64,000 nt of DNA from Vibrio profundi (GTDB lineage: Bacteria; Pseudomonadota; Gammaproteobacteria; Enterobacterales; Vibrionaceae): positions 1 through 64,000 of the forward strand of contig NZ_RZIS01000012.1 of NCBI RefSeq assembly GCF_005281835.1, given 5' to 3'. How positions within the stretch are numbered: position 1 is the first letter of the stretch; the number at the start of each line of letters is the position of its first letter. The notes beneath the pieces were generated by a model. The model had not been told where the DNA came from. It saw nothing but the letters and a program-made list of their open reading frames with translations, and made no database searches. Shown here in pieces: positions 9,234-18,486 of this stretch. The position numbers and the translations under genes were made by a program.

Positions 9234-10033
9234 CCCAAGGCGCAGCAGCAAGCGGTGCGTCTAAAAATTACGATAACCCCTTTAAAGTCTCATGGACGAA
9301 CCGAGCCATCATAGCGGCTGTCGTCGGTTATCTTTTTTACAGTGTATCGACATTAGGCCTGACTTTTGACCGATTAATTATCGGCTTTGGTGAAAGTGAA
9401 CGCTTACTGTCTAGAATGTTTCCGCCAGACTTTTCTCGTACCAGTTTACTGTTGAGTGGCCTTGCTGAAAGTTTACAAATTGCCATTATTTCGAGCTTTT
9501 TCGGCATTGTGATTTCACTGTTTTTAGGCTTACTGGCGGCTCGTAACATGATGCCTGCGATTGTCTCTACCCCGATTCGTGGCTTCATCGCATTATGCCG
9601 TTCATTCCACCCAGTGATCATTGCCATCTTGTTTGTAAAGGCGGTTGGTTTTGGCGCGCTAGCCGGGATTCTTACTCTGGTATTCGCATCCATTGGCTTC
9701 ATTGCCAAGCTATTTGCCGAAGCGATTGAGGAGATTTCCTTTAAACCAGTTGAAGCGATTAAAGCGACAGGCGCAAGCTTTGTGAGTGTGATTTTGTACG
9801 CGGTAATGCCGCAAGTATTTACTCGTTTTATTGGCTTTGCTAGCTACCAGTTGGACTCGAATCTGCGTAACTCGACCATGGTCGGCATTGTAGGGGCTGG
9901 CGGCTTAGGAGGCACCTTGTTCTCGGCTTTTCAACGCTTCGACTACGATTTTGTAGCGGCTATTTTGATCACCATTATCGCATTGATTCTAGTAGGTGAG
10001 TTTCTATCGAACATTGTTAGGAGAATCTTCTAA
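9221..10033 (+). CDS. phnE: Phosphonate-type ABC transporter permease (first PhnE-like subunit)
   Basis: A 270-residue inner-membrane protein with about six hydrophobic segments. The cytoplasmic EAA loop ([23 protein letters not shown], about residues 165-187) contacts the ATPase. The end carries [14 protein letters not shown], typical of PhnE. GGAGG lies upstream of its ATG within the end of phnC. It overlaps the next permease by one base. Two non-identical PhnE proteins imply a heterodimeric channel. Confidence 0.92.
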   Translation: MAGLTQGAAASGASKNYDNPFKVSWTNRAIIAAVVGYLFYSVSTLGLTFDRLIIGFGESERLLSRMFPPDFSRTSLLLSGLAESLQIAIISSFFGIVISLFLGLLAARNMMPAIVSTPIRGFIALCRSFHPVIIAILFVKAVGFGALAGILTLVFASIGFIAKLFAEAIEEISFKPVEAIKATGASFVSVILYAVMPQVFTRFIGFASYQLDSNLRNSTMVGIVGAGGLGGTLFSAFQRFDYDFVAAILITIIALILVGEFLSNIVRRIF

Positions 10034-10836
10034 TGACAACGGCAAATATTGATAAAGAATGGCAACGCTTTACGCCGAATGAACGTATTGCCCGTTTCGC
10101 TATTTACTTGAGTTTGGTAATGGCCATTGTGTGGTCTTGGCAAACGGTGGAAGTGATTCCTGAATTTTTATACGACGCGCCAGCGCAATTTGCAGATATG
10201 TTCCAGCGAATGGTGCCGATGGACTATGCGTTTTACCCAGAATCGATTCATGCCGCGATGATAGAAACGCTACACATTGCGACATTAGGTACATTATTTA
10301 CTTTGGTATTTGCGATTCCTTTAGCCTTGCTAAATGCACCAAATATCACTCCAAACAAAGCGCTAAATTGGGTAGCTCAGTTTTTCCTAGTGTCTTCACG
10401 TTCAGTGAACTCATTAGTCTGGGCACTGCTATTTATCGCACTGTTTGGCCCCGGTGTTCTTGCAGGCATTATGGCAATTGCCATTCGTAGTATCGGCTTT
10501 GTAGGGAAGCTGTTAGCGGAAGCCATTGCTGAAGTGAACATGGGGCCGATCGAAGCGCTGCGAGCAACGGGCGCTTCATGGATGAGTATTTTGCTTAAAG
10601 GGTACTGGCCACAAGTCATGCCTGCATTTTACTCAATAGTTTTGTTCCGTTGGGACATCAACGTTCGTGAATCTGCTGTACTTGGACTGGTGGGGGCCGG
10701 TGGTATTGGTGTGATTCTTAACGACGCGCAAAACTTGTTTGAATGGCAAAAAGTATCAATGGTCTTAGTGAGTATTTTTGCTGTGGTAATTATTGCGGAA
10801 GCGGTAGTTATTCATATCCGAAATAAACTTATCTAG
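10033..10836 (+). CDS. phnE: Phosphonate-type ABC transporter permease (second PhnE-like subunit)
   Basis: A 267-residue inner-membrane permease with about six membrane segments, an EAA loop (LLAEAIAEVNMGPIEALRATGAS) and the terminal VGAGGIGVILNDA motif. It is the diverged partner of the preceding permease, and its start overlaps that stop by one base. It is the last gene of the sigma-54 operon and is closed by the strong hairpin at 10859. A substrate-processing enzyme is absent from the operon; the secreted phosphodiesterase upstream is the only catabolic enzyme in the regulon as seen here. Confidence 0.92.
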   Translation: MTTANIDKEWQRFTPNERIARFAIYLSLVMAIVWSWQTVEVIPEFLYDAPAQFADMFQRMVPMDYAFYPESIHAAMIETLHIATLGTLFTLVFAIPLALLNAPNITPNKALNWVAQFFLVSSRSVNSLVWALLFIALFGPGVLAGIMAIAIRSIGFVGKLLAEAIAEVNMGPIEALRATGASWMSILLKGYWPQVMPAFYSIVLFRWDINVRESAVLGLVGAGGIGVILNDAQNLFEWQKVSMVLVSIFAVVIIAEAVVIHIRNKLI

Positions 10837-10858
10837 CGGTTATTCGATACGCTAACAT

Positions 10859-10899
10859 AAAACGGCCTAAGGTACTTTCTGTCAACCTTAGGCCGTTTT
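10859..10899. terminator. Bidirectional terminator between phnE and the HAD phosphatase gene
   Basis: Perfect 15-bp stem AAAACGGCCTAAGGT/ACCTTAGGCCGTTTT with an 11-nt loop. A and T runs on both sides serve the converging units. Confidence 0.92.
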
Positions 10900-10932
10900 C
10901 TTATTTAGGGCACCCAGTAAAATAGCGCTCAA

Positions 10933-11712
10933 TTAGCGTTGGATTGCTAACAAGCCTCGGCTAAATTGCGCAAATCCGAATCCACCAGGTTCCGTCATTA
11001 CGATGCTCGGGTGATGCTCTAACTTATCCCAGTAATGCTGAATGTTGGCCACGCCAACGGTCAGTGGTAACCAACCAAACATTTGCTCGTCGTTCATTGA
11101 ATCGCCCACATAGCAAACTTGTGTTTGGATCTGTTCTGCTGAGAAACCTTTATTTGTTAAGTAGTGCTCTACGGCATTTCTTTTTGAATGCTCGCCATAC
11201 CAAGCGTTGATATGAATCGAACTTGCCGTGGCATGTGCGCCCAAAGCATGGATTCTCTTCAGTACCGCTTGAACGATCTCAGGATCTACAGGAGAACGGT
11301 TTTGGCCGATATCTATCGCCACTTCGCATAATCGGTATGACTGGTCGAGTGTTAACGAAAGGTCCGGGTAATCGAGCAAAATAGATTCAATCTGCTGTTT
11401 TAATGTTGCTTGATTTGCGCGAATTTTCTCTAGAGGGATTTCAGTTGATATTTGTAAAGATCCAGCCTCTTTTTCTAATAGAAAGGCCCCGTTTTCCCCA
11501 AGTACTGCGTCCACTGGCCATAGTTGAGCAATATGGTCGCACCAACCAGCACAAGCACCTGTTACCGCAACAACCTTAATGCCTTTATCGCGTAGATTCT
11601 GTAAAGCGATGAGCGTATCGGGTGGCAATGAACCTTGCCAAGTTAAGGTGTCATCGACGTCAGTAAACACCCATTTGATGTCTTTCCATTCTTGGCTTAA
11701 TTGATCCTTCAT
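10933..11712 (-). CDS. HAD-superfamily (class IIB, Cof-type) phosphatase
   Basis: A 259-residue cytoplasmic hydrolase. Motif I is FTDVDDTLT (about 16-24), with the nucleophile and acid/base Asp; motif II is VAVTGACAGW; motif IV is CYVGDSMNDEQMFG (about 207-220). Class IIB members dephosphorylate sugar phosphates or similar small molecules. It is convergent with the phn operon, so a shared role in phosphate metabolism is only suggestive. The substrate is unknown. Confidence 0.85.
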   Translation of the reverse strand: MKDQLSQEWKDIKWVFTDVDDTLTWQGSLPPDTLIALQNLRDKGIKVVAVTGACAGWCDHIAQLWPVDAVLGENGAFLLEKEAGSLQISTEIPLEKIRANQATLKQQIESILLDYPDLSLTLDQSYRLCEVAIDIGQNRSPVDPEIVQAVLKRIHALGAHATASSIHINAWYGEHSKRNAVEHYLTNKGFSAEQIQTQVCYVGDSMNDEQMFGWLPLTVGVANIQHYWDKLEHHPSIVMTEPGGFGFAQFSRGLLAIQR

Positions 11713-11830
11713 GACTTTGACTCTGCCAGATTTATTCAGTGATTATTGTGATTTTCACTCTATCAATTCAGTGCTAAGAAAACAGTGAGCTAGTAGGTAG
11801 TGTTATCGAAATGTAACGGAAAGGGGCAAT

Positions 11831-11855
11831 AAAAAATGCCAGCGATTCGCTGGCA
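11831..11855 (-). terminator. Terminator after the marR-type gene
   Basis: On the minus strand, TGCCAGCG and CGCTGGCA form an 8-bp stem with a 3-nt loop followed by six T residues. It closes the cytochrome b/MarR unit. Confidence 0.88.
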
Positions 11856-11874
11856 CTTGGGAAAGGAAAGATGC

Positions 11875-12312
11875 TTAAACGGCTGCGACCATTTTTTGTA
11901 GCAGCTTAATGATCTGTTGCTGCTCTTCTTCGTTTAATGACGCTAGCATTTCTTCATTAACCGCGACAGGTAGTGGGAGAAGATCTGATTTAATCGCATG
12001 GCCTTGTTCGGTTAAGTAAATGCGAAATGAGCGTCGGCTATTCGGGTCATTGCGTCGTTCAACTAAGCCAAGCTTTTCCAGTTTGTCGAGCGTTCGAGTA
12101 GTGGTTGAGTTTTCAACTTTAGACTTTGCAGAGATCTCTCGCTGAGTCACGCCTTCTTCTTCCCATAAGCACATTAGTGTCGGCCATAAAGCGAGAGTCA
12201 GACCTTGCTCTTTTAGGCGTGCTTCAAATTTTTTTGCAGCTTGACCCGCGACCACATTGATCAGCCAGCCAAAGCTCGATTGTCTATCAAACTTCTCACT
12301 CATTCGTGTCAT
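11875..12312 (-). CDS. MarR-family transcriptional regulator
   Basis: A 145-residue winged-helix protein. The core GVTQREISAKSKVENSTTTRTLDKLEKLGLVERRNDPNSRR (about 55-95) is the MarR DNA-recognition helix and wing. The start overlaps the end of the cytochrome b gene by 4 bp, so both are cotranscribed. The 48-bp palindrome at 12997 is the likely operator, giving autoregulation and control of the divergent cytochrome c' unit (inference). MarR proteins commonly sense phenolics, oxidants or other stressors; the ligand here is unknown. Confidence 0.9.
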   Translation of the reverse strand: MTRMSEKFDRQSSFGWLINVVAGQAAKKFEARLKEQGLTLALWPTLMCLWEEEGVTQREISAKSKVENSTTTRTLDKLEKLGLVERRNDPNSRRSFRIYLTEQGHAIKSDLLPLPVAVNEEMLASLNEEEQQQIIKLLQKMVAAV

Positions 12313-12956
12313 ACCATTGATGATGCAATAATTGTCATGGTAACTAATCCTGCAGCAACTAGCATTAAAAAAGCGCGGCGTTGCGAGACAAAGTTTAGTT
12401 GTACATTTTCGCCATCTTCTGTTCTGGCTTGATCTTGAAAACCCGTGAACATGGCTTTAACCAAAGGCTTTCGTTTGAGCTTGTATACTAAAATGGCCAC
12501 GACATGGAGAAGAACCAGAGCCGGCAGTATTCTCGCGAGCATGAAATGCATGGACTCGAAAAGCTCAAAGATATGATCGGTTAGCCACCATTGAGCGAAG
12601 GGTAAGTTATCTAACATGCCCGCCAGTGCCAAACCACTCAAACATTGCATTAGTAGGCCCACAATCAAAGCCACGACCATCCAGCCGCCCGCAGGGTTGT
12701 GACCAGCGGTATTATCCTGTGGCGATTGGCCACGTAAATAGCGAATTGTCGCCAGTGGGGAACGGACAAATTGAGAAAAGCGATTAGTCTCGCTGCCAAC
12801 GAATCCCCATAGAACTCGCCATGTAATTAAGGTAAACAGTGCAAGCCCAAGAGGTAGGTGAGGGCCGTTACCTGCAAACCCAGTGCCAATCAACGCAATA
12901 AAAACAAGAGCTTGTGCCCAGTGATATAGGCGAGTGGCTAAGTCCCATACTTTCAT
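12309..12956 (-). CDS. Membrane cytochrome b561-type protein
   Basis: A 215-residue inner-membrane protein. It begins with KVWDLATRLYHWAQALVF (the first haem-ligating His lies in RLYHW), and has about four core membrane helices plus a fifth hydrophobic C-terminal segment after residue 190. Further His residues in helices 2-4 (for example ESMHFML and LLHVVAIL) could bind haem b. Such proteins pass electrons from quinol to a periplasmic c-type cytochrome, and the divergent gene encodes cytochrome c'. Its mRNA starts inside or near the palindromic operator. Confidence 0.86.
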   Translation of the reverse strand: MKVWDLATRLYHWAQALVFIALIGTGFAGNGPHLPLGLALFTLITWRVLWGFVGSETNRFSQFVRSPLATIRYLRGQSPQDNTAGHNPAGGWMVVALIVGLLMQCLSGLALAGMLDNLPFAQWWLTDHIFELFESMHFMLARILPALVLLHVVAILVYKLKRKPLVKAMFTGFQDQARTEDGENVQLNFVSQRRAFLMLVAAGLVTMTIIASSMV

Positions 12957-12996
12957 TTTCTTTCTTCCAATTCATTATTTAAAACAGCGATGGAAA

Positions 12997-13044
12997 TAAT
13001 TTACACAACAATAGTTGCGTACGCAACTATTGTTGTGTAAATTA
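12997..13044. promoter_or_regulatory. 48-bp perfect palindrome, probable MarR-type operator between divergent cytochrome genes
   Basis: Two 24-bp arms mirror each other exactly about 13020/13021; the centre is AGTTGCGT/ACGCAACT. Each arm also contains a smaller dyad (CAACAATAGTTG and its mirror), giving three overlapping CAAC/GTTG sites. The position between two divergent starts, and a MarR gene in one unit, point to an operator. The centre lies 65 bp from the cytochrome b start and 74 bp from the cytochrome c' start. Confidence 0.8.
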
Positions 13045-13094
13045 AATGGCAAGCAAGAAAACAACACCACTAACCGAACCATGAGGATGCCAAA

Positions 13095-13550
13095 ATGAAA
13101 AACTCTGAACTTACTCTTTCACTTGTTTTGACTACTGTTGCTTCGCCAATATTTTCAACGTCAGTGTTTGCAAACGCTTATGAGGCTGAAATAAGCCAAA
13201 GACAAACGGCATTTTCATCGATTGAAGATGACCTAAAAAGTGCGAGTCGATTACTCGACGGTAAGAGTACGGATTGGGAAGCGTTGACTGCAGTTAGCCG
13301 TGAACTGATCGAGCATGGAAATACGTTGAACGAATCGTTCCCAGAAGGCAGCCAAAAAGGCAGTAAAGCGAAAAAAGAGGTATGGACGTCACCGAGTAAG
13401 TTCAACACTTTGCTGGCGCAGATGGATGCGGGTTTCGAAGCGCTTTATAACGCTAGCGCCCAACAAGATCCAAAACAGGCCAGCGCAGGAATCAAACAAG
13501 CAGAAAAGACCTGCAAGAGCTGCCACCGTTCTTACCGTTCGCGTTGGTAG
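13095..13550 (+). CDS. Periplasmic cytochrome c' family protein
   Basis: A 151-residue protein with a signal peptide (about 1-27, ending VFANA) and a C-terminal haem-binding CKSCH motif near residue 143. A late CxxCH in a four-helix protein of this size is the hallmark of cytochrome c', which binds gases such as NO or serves electron transfer. It is divergent from cytochrome b561 and MarR, and followed by a small membrane protein. A small redox chain in the envelope under MarR control is plausible (inference). Confidence 0.88.
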   Translation: MKNSELTLSLVLTTVASPIFSTSVFANAYEAEISQRQTAFSSIEDDLKSASRLLDGKSTDWEALTAVSRELIEHGNTLNESFPEGSQKGSKAKKEVWTSPSKFNTLLAQMDAGFEALYNASAQQDPKQASAGIKQAEKTCKSCHRSYRSRW

Positions 13551-13608
13551 TCAAAGGCTCGTCATACATTAGCTTCTACATTTCGAAAAATTATTAAAAG
13601 GCATCACC

Positions 13609-14061
13609 ATGAAAAATACCATTCAGATCGTCCATCGCAGCGCAGCAATGTTGGCGTTTCTTCTAATTTTGAGCTTCTTCGTGAGTTCATTATTGGTTGA
13701 AATTTTTGGCAACCAGCAACAAGTATTGGCGGTTAAAACCGCGATCTTTTATGCGATTTGGGTGTTGATTCCTACTATGGCAATAACCGGCATTACTGGA
13801 GCAAAAATGGCACCGAACGCGAAATCGGGAGCATTAGGGCGAAAGAAAAAACGCATGCCATTCGTCGCATTAAATGGATTACTGGTGTTAACACCTGCGG
13901 CAATTTACTTACAACACTTAGCCAGTGTCGGTCAGTTTGATGCTGTCTTTTACACGATTCAAATTGCAGAATTGGTGGCAGGGTTAGTTAACCTTACTTT
14001 AATGGCGCTCAACATTCGTGACGCGCGAAGCCTAAAGCGCCCGATTAAAGCGAAAGTATAA
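13609..14061 (+). CDS. Small four-helix inner-membrane protein of unknown function
   Basis: A 150-residue protein with four predicted membrane helices (about 12-33, 42-62, 82-101, 112-135) and a basic loop (GRKKKRMP) between helices 2 and 3. AAAGG lies upstream of the ATG. It follows cytochrome c' by 58 bp on the same strand and probably belongs to that unit. Histidines in helix 1 and near the end of helix 3 (LQH) could ligate haem, but I do not recognise the family. Confidence 0.7.
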   Translation: MKNTIQIVHRSAAMLAFLLILSFFVSSLLVEIFGNQQQVLAVKTAIFYAIWVLIPTMAITGITGAKMAPNAKSGALGRKKKRMPFVALNGLLVLTPAAIYLQHLASVGQFDAVFYTIQIAELVAGLVNLTLMALNIRDARSLKRPIKAKV

Positions 14062-14230
14062 CTGCGCTCAACCAGCTTCATCGCTTCATTACTATTAAGA
14101 TAAAGCACTTAGCAGAGCAGTCGAGATTTTACCTGCTAAGCTTAGCTTTATATTGCTGTCCAAAATAACTGTCTAGAATCGCAATCAATACGTTATATTG
14201 GTCGGGCTTTTATTATGAATCTAATTGGTT

Positions 14231-15880
14231 ATGAAGCTTATGAATATAAATAAATTTTCTATTAAAACGAAAATTGCGATTCCCCTAATTGTGATTGTGT
14301 TTGTTTTCTCTATGGTTACTGTTTTGAACGTAGTGAAATCAAATCAGCAGGCTGCAATTAACCACGAATTGAACAACGTTGTTCAACCGGTATTAGATGA
14401 CTTGGAAGATGCCTATCGTGATATTTATCAAGTTATTGCCGCCGCACAAGGATTGCTATTGGCCGAAGGCGACTCGGCTGCGGTGCAATATCAAGTCGGT
14501 GAATTTAAAGATAATGCCTACAAAGCTGTTCCTCGTTTAGAAAGTATCCAAACCTTATTTGATCAAGGGGTACTGGGTAATCAATCTCGCAGCGAATACA
14601 CCAAGTTGATTCAGTCGGCCAAAACTTGGGTTTCATTACATGAACCTTTGTTTTCCAACCCTGCGGGTGCCAAGCAATATAATGAAGATAACACCGCTGC
14701 GATTGACCGAGAATTTGCCATCGTACGAGAGCAATTACGCTCAATTCGTGGTTTGATTGAAGCGAAACAAACGCTTTTACGAGAACAAGCGAACGCGTCA
14801 ATTCAGTCCAGTAAAATTGTGATTGAAGTCGGTATGGCTCTTGCGGTTTTGGCTGCGTTGGTTGCCATGTGGTTGTCGAACCGCTTCATTATTAAACCTA
14901 TTCAGAACGTTGAAAAAGCCATGAGTGAAATCGCTTCAGGCGATGGCGATTTATCGCAGCGTATGGCTGTGGATGGCGATGATGAGATTGCTCGTTTGAG
15001 TGCCGCGTTTAACCAGTTTGTCGGTAAGATTCATCTAACGGTCGAGCAAGTCATTATTGCGTCCAATGCGGTTCGTGCTGAGATGGAAAACATCAAGTCG
15101 TTGACGCAAAGCGTGGCTGAGTTTTCGTCCAATCAACAGCAAGAAAGTGAAGTCGTGGCGGCAGCCGTTCACGAAATGCAGGTCACCAGTGAAACCGTGA
15201 GTGGTAATGCTACTGATGCCGCGAGTGCGAGTAACAGCGCGAATGACGAAGTGGAATCGGCGAATAGTACGTTAGCGCAGACCGTTGGTTCGATTGAGCA
15301 GCTTGCAAACGATATTGAAAATGCGAGTGGTGTGGTACACGAACTCGATACCGATGTGAAAAACATTGCGTCTATCTTGGACGTGATTAAAGGCATCGCT
15401 GAGCAAACCAATTTGCTGGCATTGAATGCAGCGATAGAAGCCGCGCGTGCTGGCGAGCAAGGTCGAGGTTTCGCTGTGGTAGCGGACGAGGTTCGAGCGT
15501 TGGCAAGTAAAACGCAAGAAAGCACCGGTGAAATTGAGTCGATGATTGAGCGCTTAGAGGCGGGTGCGAAACAGGCCGTGAGCGTGATGAACGAAAGTAA
15601 GCAAAGCAGTGAAACCACTATTGAGAAAGCAGAGACAGCGGCATCGTCGTTAAGCGAAATTCGAAATTCAATCGGCTTAATGAATGAGATGAATACTCAA
15701 ATTGCGACCGCTGCGTCACAGCAATCAAACGTTTCAGAAGATGTGAATCAAAACGTTCAACGAATTGCAGAAAGCACCATGCACATGGTTGAGATGGCGA
15801 GCAGCGCCGAGAATGCTTGTATGGCGCTGGCTGTGCAATGTGAAGCGTTGGATGATCTAGTTTCTCAATTTGAAGTGTAA
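14231..15880 (+). CDS. Methyl-accepting chemotaxis protein
   Basis: A 549-residue receptor from the ATG at 14231; TTG 14225 and ATG 14240 are alternative starts, and none has a strong ribosome site. Membrane helices lie near 13-33 and 195-215, with a periplasmic helical sensor of about 160 residues between, then HAMP and a signalling domain. The hairpin tip reads [20 protein letters not shown]. There is no C-terminal CheR-docking pentapeptide. It would bind a ligand outside and control CheA through CheW. The ligand is unknown. Preceding bases 14062-14230 hold only an imperfect hairpin. Confidence 0.93.
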   Translation: MKLMNINKFSIKTKIAIPLIVIVFVFSMVTVLNVVKSNQQAAINHELNNVVQPVLDDLEDAYRDIYQVIAAAQGLLLAEGDSAAVQYQVGEFKDNAYKAVPRLESIQTLFDQGVLGNQSRSEYTKLIQSAKTWVSLHEPLFSNPAGAKQYNEDNTAAIDREFAIVREQLRSIRGLIEAKQTLLREQANASIQSSKIVIEVGMALAVLAALVAMWLSNRFIIKPIQNVEKAMSEIASGDGDLSQRMAVDGDDEIARLSAAFNQFVGKIHLTVEQVIIASNAVRAEMENIKSLTQSVAEFSSNQQQESEVVAAAVHEMQVTSETVSGNATDAASASNSANDEVESANSTLAQTVGSIEQLANDIENASGVVHELDTDVKNIASILDVIKGIAEQTNLLALNAAIEAARAGEQGRGFAVVADEVRALASKTQESTGEIESMIERLEAGAKQAVSVMNESKQSSETTIEKAETAASSLSEIRNSIGLMNEMNTQIATAASQQSNVSEDVNQNVQRIAESTMHMVEMASSAENACMALAVQCEALDDLVSQFEV

Positions 15881-15970
15881 ACGTGAAATCAATTGTTAGA
15901 GGTTATTGTCGGTAAATTGTTGTAATCGTGCATCGATAATTATCAAAAATCACAAATTTTAAGCAATTTT

Positions 15971-16000
15971 AATCCCCTAAGTACCCCAACTTAGGGGATT
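15971..16000. terminator. Terminator between the chemoreceptor and the mocR-type gene
   Basis: Twelve-bp perfect stem AATCCCCTAAGT/ACTTAGGGGATT with a 6-nt loop, a T run on the plus side and an A-rich left flank. It can serve both converging genes. Confidence 0.88.
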
Positions 16001-16040
16001 TTTCATTTGGGCTGGCTTTAGTAAGAGCCAAGTCGCCCCA

Positions 16041-17486
16041 TTAAGTTTTTGGTGTTTCGATTGAGTTGCTAGTCAGGTGCTGATTGATGAGCTCTGCCAA
16101 CGCGTGAATGCCTTTACGCCATTGCGGCTCGTCTTTGAAGTTGGCAACACTTAAACGAATACAATTGTCGTATTGACCCGTCGTAGCGAACACGCTTCCA
16201 GGCAAGATATTGATCTTTTTCTTTTTACACGCCAAATAGATCTGATGGCTATCGGTTTGAATCGGCAAGGTTAGCCAAGTCAGAAAGGAGCCATTTGGTC
16301 GACTGATGTGGTACTGATTTTTGAGCAAAGGGTATTGGTCTAGCGCTTGAGACAAAAGCGCAGAAAACTGTTTGAGGTTATTTTGATAAAGCCTACGCAT
16401 CTTGTCGACATGCATGCGGTACTTTCCTGTGGTAAGAAATTCCCCGGCAGCTGATTGCATTAAGTTTAAGCTGCCCATATTTTCGCAAATCATGTGCTTT
16501 TCAATTTGTTTTTGATAACGCTCCGAGAGCAACCAGCCGATACGTAACCGCGAATCTAGCGTTTTAGACAGTGAATTTACGTAAATTACGCGGCCTTTTT
16601 TATCCAGTGTTTTTAGGCTCGGGATATGTTTGCCTGCGCTCAAACCACCGAATACATCGTCCTCAATGATCGGAGTATCCTCACTGACATCCAGCAATGC
16701 TTGGCGGTGGGAGAGAGGCATTTGTGAACCGGTGGGGTTGTTGAAATTAGGGGTAACCACTATTGCTTTTACATCCCAAAGATCGAGTGCTTTTTTCACG
16801 CTTGGAATGTCGATTCCTGTGGCGACATGGCTGGGTATTTCTAGTGCTTTTAGACCTAACGATTCAAGTAGTAACAAATTTCCGAAGTAGCATGGTGACT
16901 CAACAATAACAATGTCTCCCACGTTAGTGAGCGCACGCAATGCTAGGGTAATCGCTTGCTGCGCACCATTGGTCACGGCTATTTCATTCTTAGCTGTAGT
17001 GACGCCTAAATCTTGACTGATTTTAAGCAATTGCTGCACTAGGCGTTCATTTCCCGGTGGTAGCTGATAGTGGCTCGGAATTTGGCTTTGCATACGGCTA
17101 TGACGACCAACGTTGGCGTATAGGCTTTTAATGGCTGGAGAATCTGTATTGGGGTGAGCAGACCCCGTTGCGAGTAATTGCTTACCCTCTGGATACGAAA
17201 GGATCGACTTAGCCATTGAAAGCAAATCGACGTCCATAGGCGTTGTTGGTTCTGACTCTGTAATAGTTGACAATGAATTAACACGGTACCCAGAGCGAGG
17301 TACAGAATAAATGTAGCCTACCGCTTCCAGTTCTTGGTAAGCACGTATCACAGTGTTTTTGCTTACATCAAGTTTGTCGCAAAGTTGACGAATTGAAGGA
17401 AGCTTATCTTCTGGTTGAAATAGCCCGTTCTCGATCGCTTGCTTAACGTACTTTTCCACTTGTAGGTATTTATTGCTTACGTTCAT
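16041..17486 (-). CDS. MocR-type regulator (GntR HTH fused to class I aminotransferase)
   Basis: A 481-residue fusion. Residues about 1-75 are a GntR winged helix (LPSIRQLCDKLDVSKNTVIRAYQELEAVGYI). Residues about 110-470 are a fold-type I aminotransferase domain with the PLP lysine in NSLSKTLDSR and the NFNNPTGSQ motif. In this family the PLP domain senses an amino compound or PLP itself. It is divergent from an EamA exporter, the common pairing for MocR proteins that control amino-compound efflux. Repeated ATTCTGTACC elements cover its own start and the shared intergenic region. Confidence 0.92.
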   Translation of the reverse strand: MNVSNKYLQVEKYVKQAIENGLFQPEDKLPSIRQLCDKLDVSKNTVIRAYQELEAVGYIYSVPRSGYRVNSLSTITESEPTTPMDVDLLSMAKSILSYPEGKQLLATGSAHPNTDSPAIKSLYANVGRHSRMQSQIPSHYQLPPGNERLVQQLLKISQDLGVTTAKNEIAVTNGAQQAITLALRALTNVGDIVIVESPCYFGNLLLLESLGLKALEIPSHVATGIDIPSVKKALDLWDVKAIVVTPNFNNPTGSQMPLSHRQALLDVSEDTPIIEDDVFGGLSAGKHIPSLKTLDKKGRVIYVNSLSKTLDSRLRIGWLLSERYQKQIEKHMICENMGSLNLMQSAAGEFLTTGKYRMHVDKMRRLYQNNLKQFSALLSQALDQYPLLKNQYHISRPNGSFLTWLTLPIQTDSHQIYLACKKKKINILPGSVFATTGQYDNCIRLSVANFKDEPQWRKGIHALAELINQHLTSNSIETPKT

Positions 17487-17537
17487 TCTGTACCCATTAA
17501 TTTATCTGATTCTGTCTCTTTCTAATCATTCTGTACC
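17484..17537. promoter_or_regulatory. Direct repeats, putative MocR operator
   Basis: CATTCTGTACC occurs at 17484-17494 and again, identically, at 17527-17537, 43 bp apart (about four turns). A weaker copy, GATTCTGTCTC, lies at 17508-17518. The first copy contains the start codon of the MocR gene, so binding would also block its translation initiation region. MocR proteins are known to bind direct repeats. Confidence 0.65.
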
Positions 17538-17583
17538 TTATTAAAGTAATCACACATTCCATAAAATTGCCAGAGGTTTAGAA

Positions 17584-18486
17584 ATGCTATTAAAAATGAT
17601 CCCCTTCGTTTTCGTCATGTTGTGGGCCTCTGGATTTATTGGTGCTCGATTAGGTTTGGAATACGCAGAGCCTGCGACTTTGTTGACCATTCGCATGGTG
17701 TCAAATGTCGCTTTCTTTTTGCTGTTAATTGCCTTGTTGAAACGGAAAATTCCACGCGGGATGGATTTCGTACACAGTTTTATCGTGGGAGCTTTGATTC
17801 ATGGTTTCTATCTAGGTGGCAGTTATTTAGCGATTGGCTGGGGAATGCCTGCAGGGCTGAGTTCTTTGCTGGTTGGGTTGCAACCGATACTGACGGCACT
17901 ATTGATTGTTGGCTTTACCGCTGAGCGATTCAAATTATCGCAGTGGCTCGGCCTTGGGCTCGGTTTTATTGGGATTTGTTTGGTGTTGATTGGCGATATC
18001 GAATGGCAAAATGATGACCATAAACTCATCGCGTTTGCTGGCTGTATGCTGGCGTTGATAGGCATTACATTTGGGACGCTTTATCAAAAACGTTATTGCA
18101 AAGGGGTCGATATGGTGGGGAGCGCACTGATTCAATACTTAGCCGCTGGCGTCATGTTTTTACCTGCTGCACTGCACTATGAAACGATGGAAGTGCAATG
18201 GACTATGGAATTCATTTTGACCATGGTTTGGTTAGTGGTGGTGCTGTCTTGTGTCGCGATTTTGCTGCTTCTGTACATGGTAGAAAATGGTGCAGCCTCA
18301 GCCGTCGCTTCTGTGTTTTACATGGTGCCACCTGTCACGGCCATTCAAGCTTGGTTAATGTTTGGCGAAACGTTTGATGCATTAGGTGCATTGGGCTTTG
18401 TATTGGCCGCTGTCGCAGTGTATTTAGTGGTGAAAAAGCCCAACCTTCTACCTGCTCAGTTAAACGTGGTCCGAGAAAAAGCCTAG
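17584..18486 (+). CDS. EamA/DMT-family exporter
   Basis: A 300-residue inner-membrane protein with about ten hydrophobic helices arranged as two EamA repeats; the N-terminal half opens with the family-typical FVMLWASGFIGARLGLEYAEP. These proteins export metabolites, usually amino acids or related compounds. AGAGG precedes the ATG. It is divergent from the MocR regulator, which probably controls it. The substrate is unknown. Confidence 0.9.
   Translation: MLLKMIPFVFVMLWASGFIGARLGLEYAEPATLLTIRMVSNVAFFLLLIALLKRKIPRGMDFVHSFIVGALIHGFYLGGSYLAIGWGMPAGLSSLLVGLQPILTALLIVGFTAERFKLSQWLGLGLGFIGICLVLIGDIEWQNDDHKLIAFAGCMLALIGITFGTLYQKRYCKGVDMVGSALIQYLAAGVMFLPAALHYETMEVQWTMEFILTMVWLVVVLSCVAILLLLYMVENGAASAVASVFYMVPPVTAIQAWLMFGETFDALGALGFVLAAVAVYLVVKKPNLLPAQLNVVREKA

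Noticed and set aside
12997-13044. Palindrome as a transcription terminator
   Set aside because: It lies between two divergent starts with no T run, so an operator fits better.
14099-14151. Hairpin CTTAGCAG/CTGCTAAG before the chemoreceptor as a terminator or small RNA
   Set aside because: The loop is long and no T run follows, so neither role is supported.
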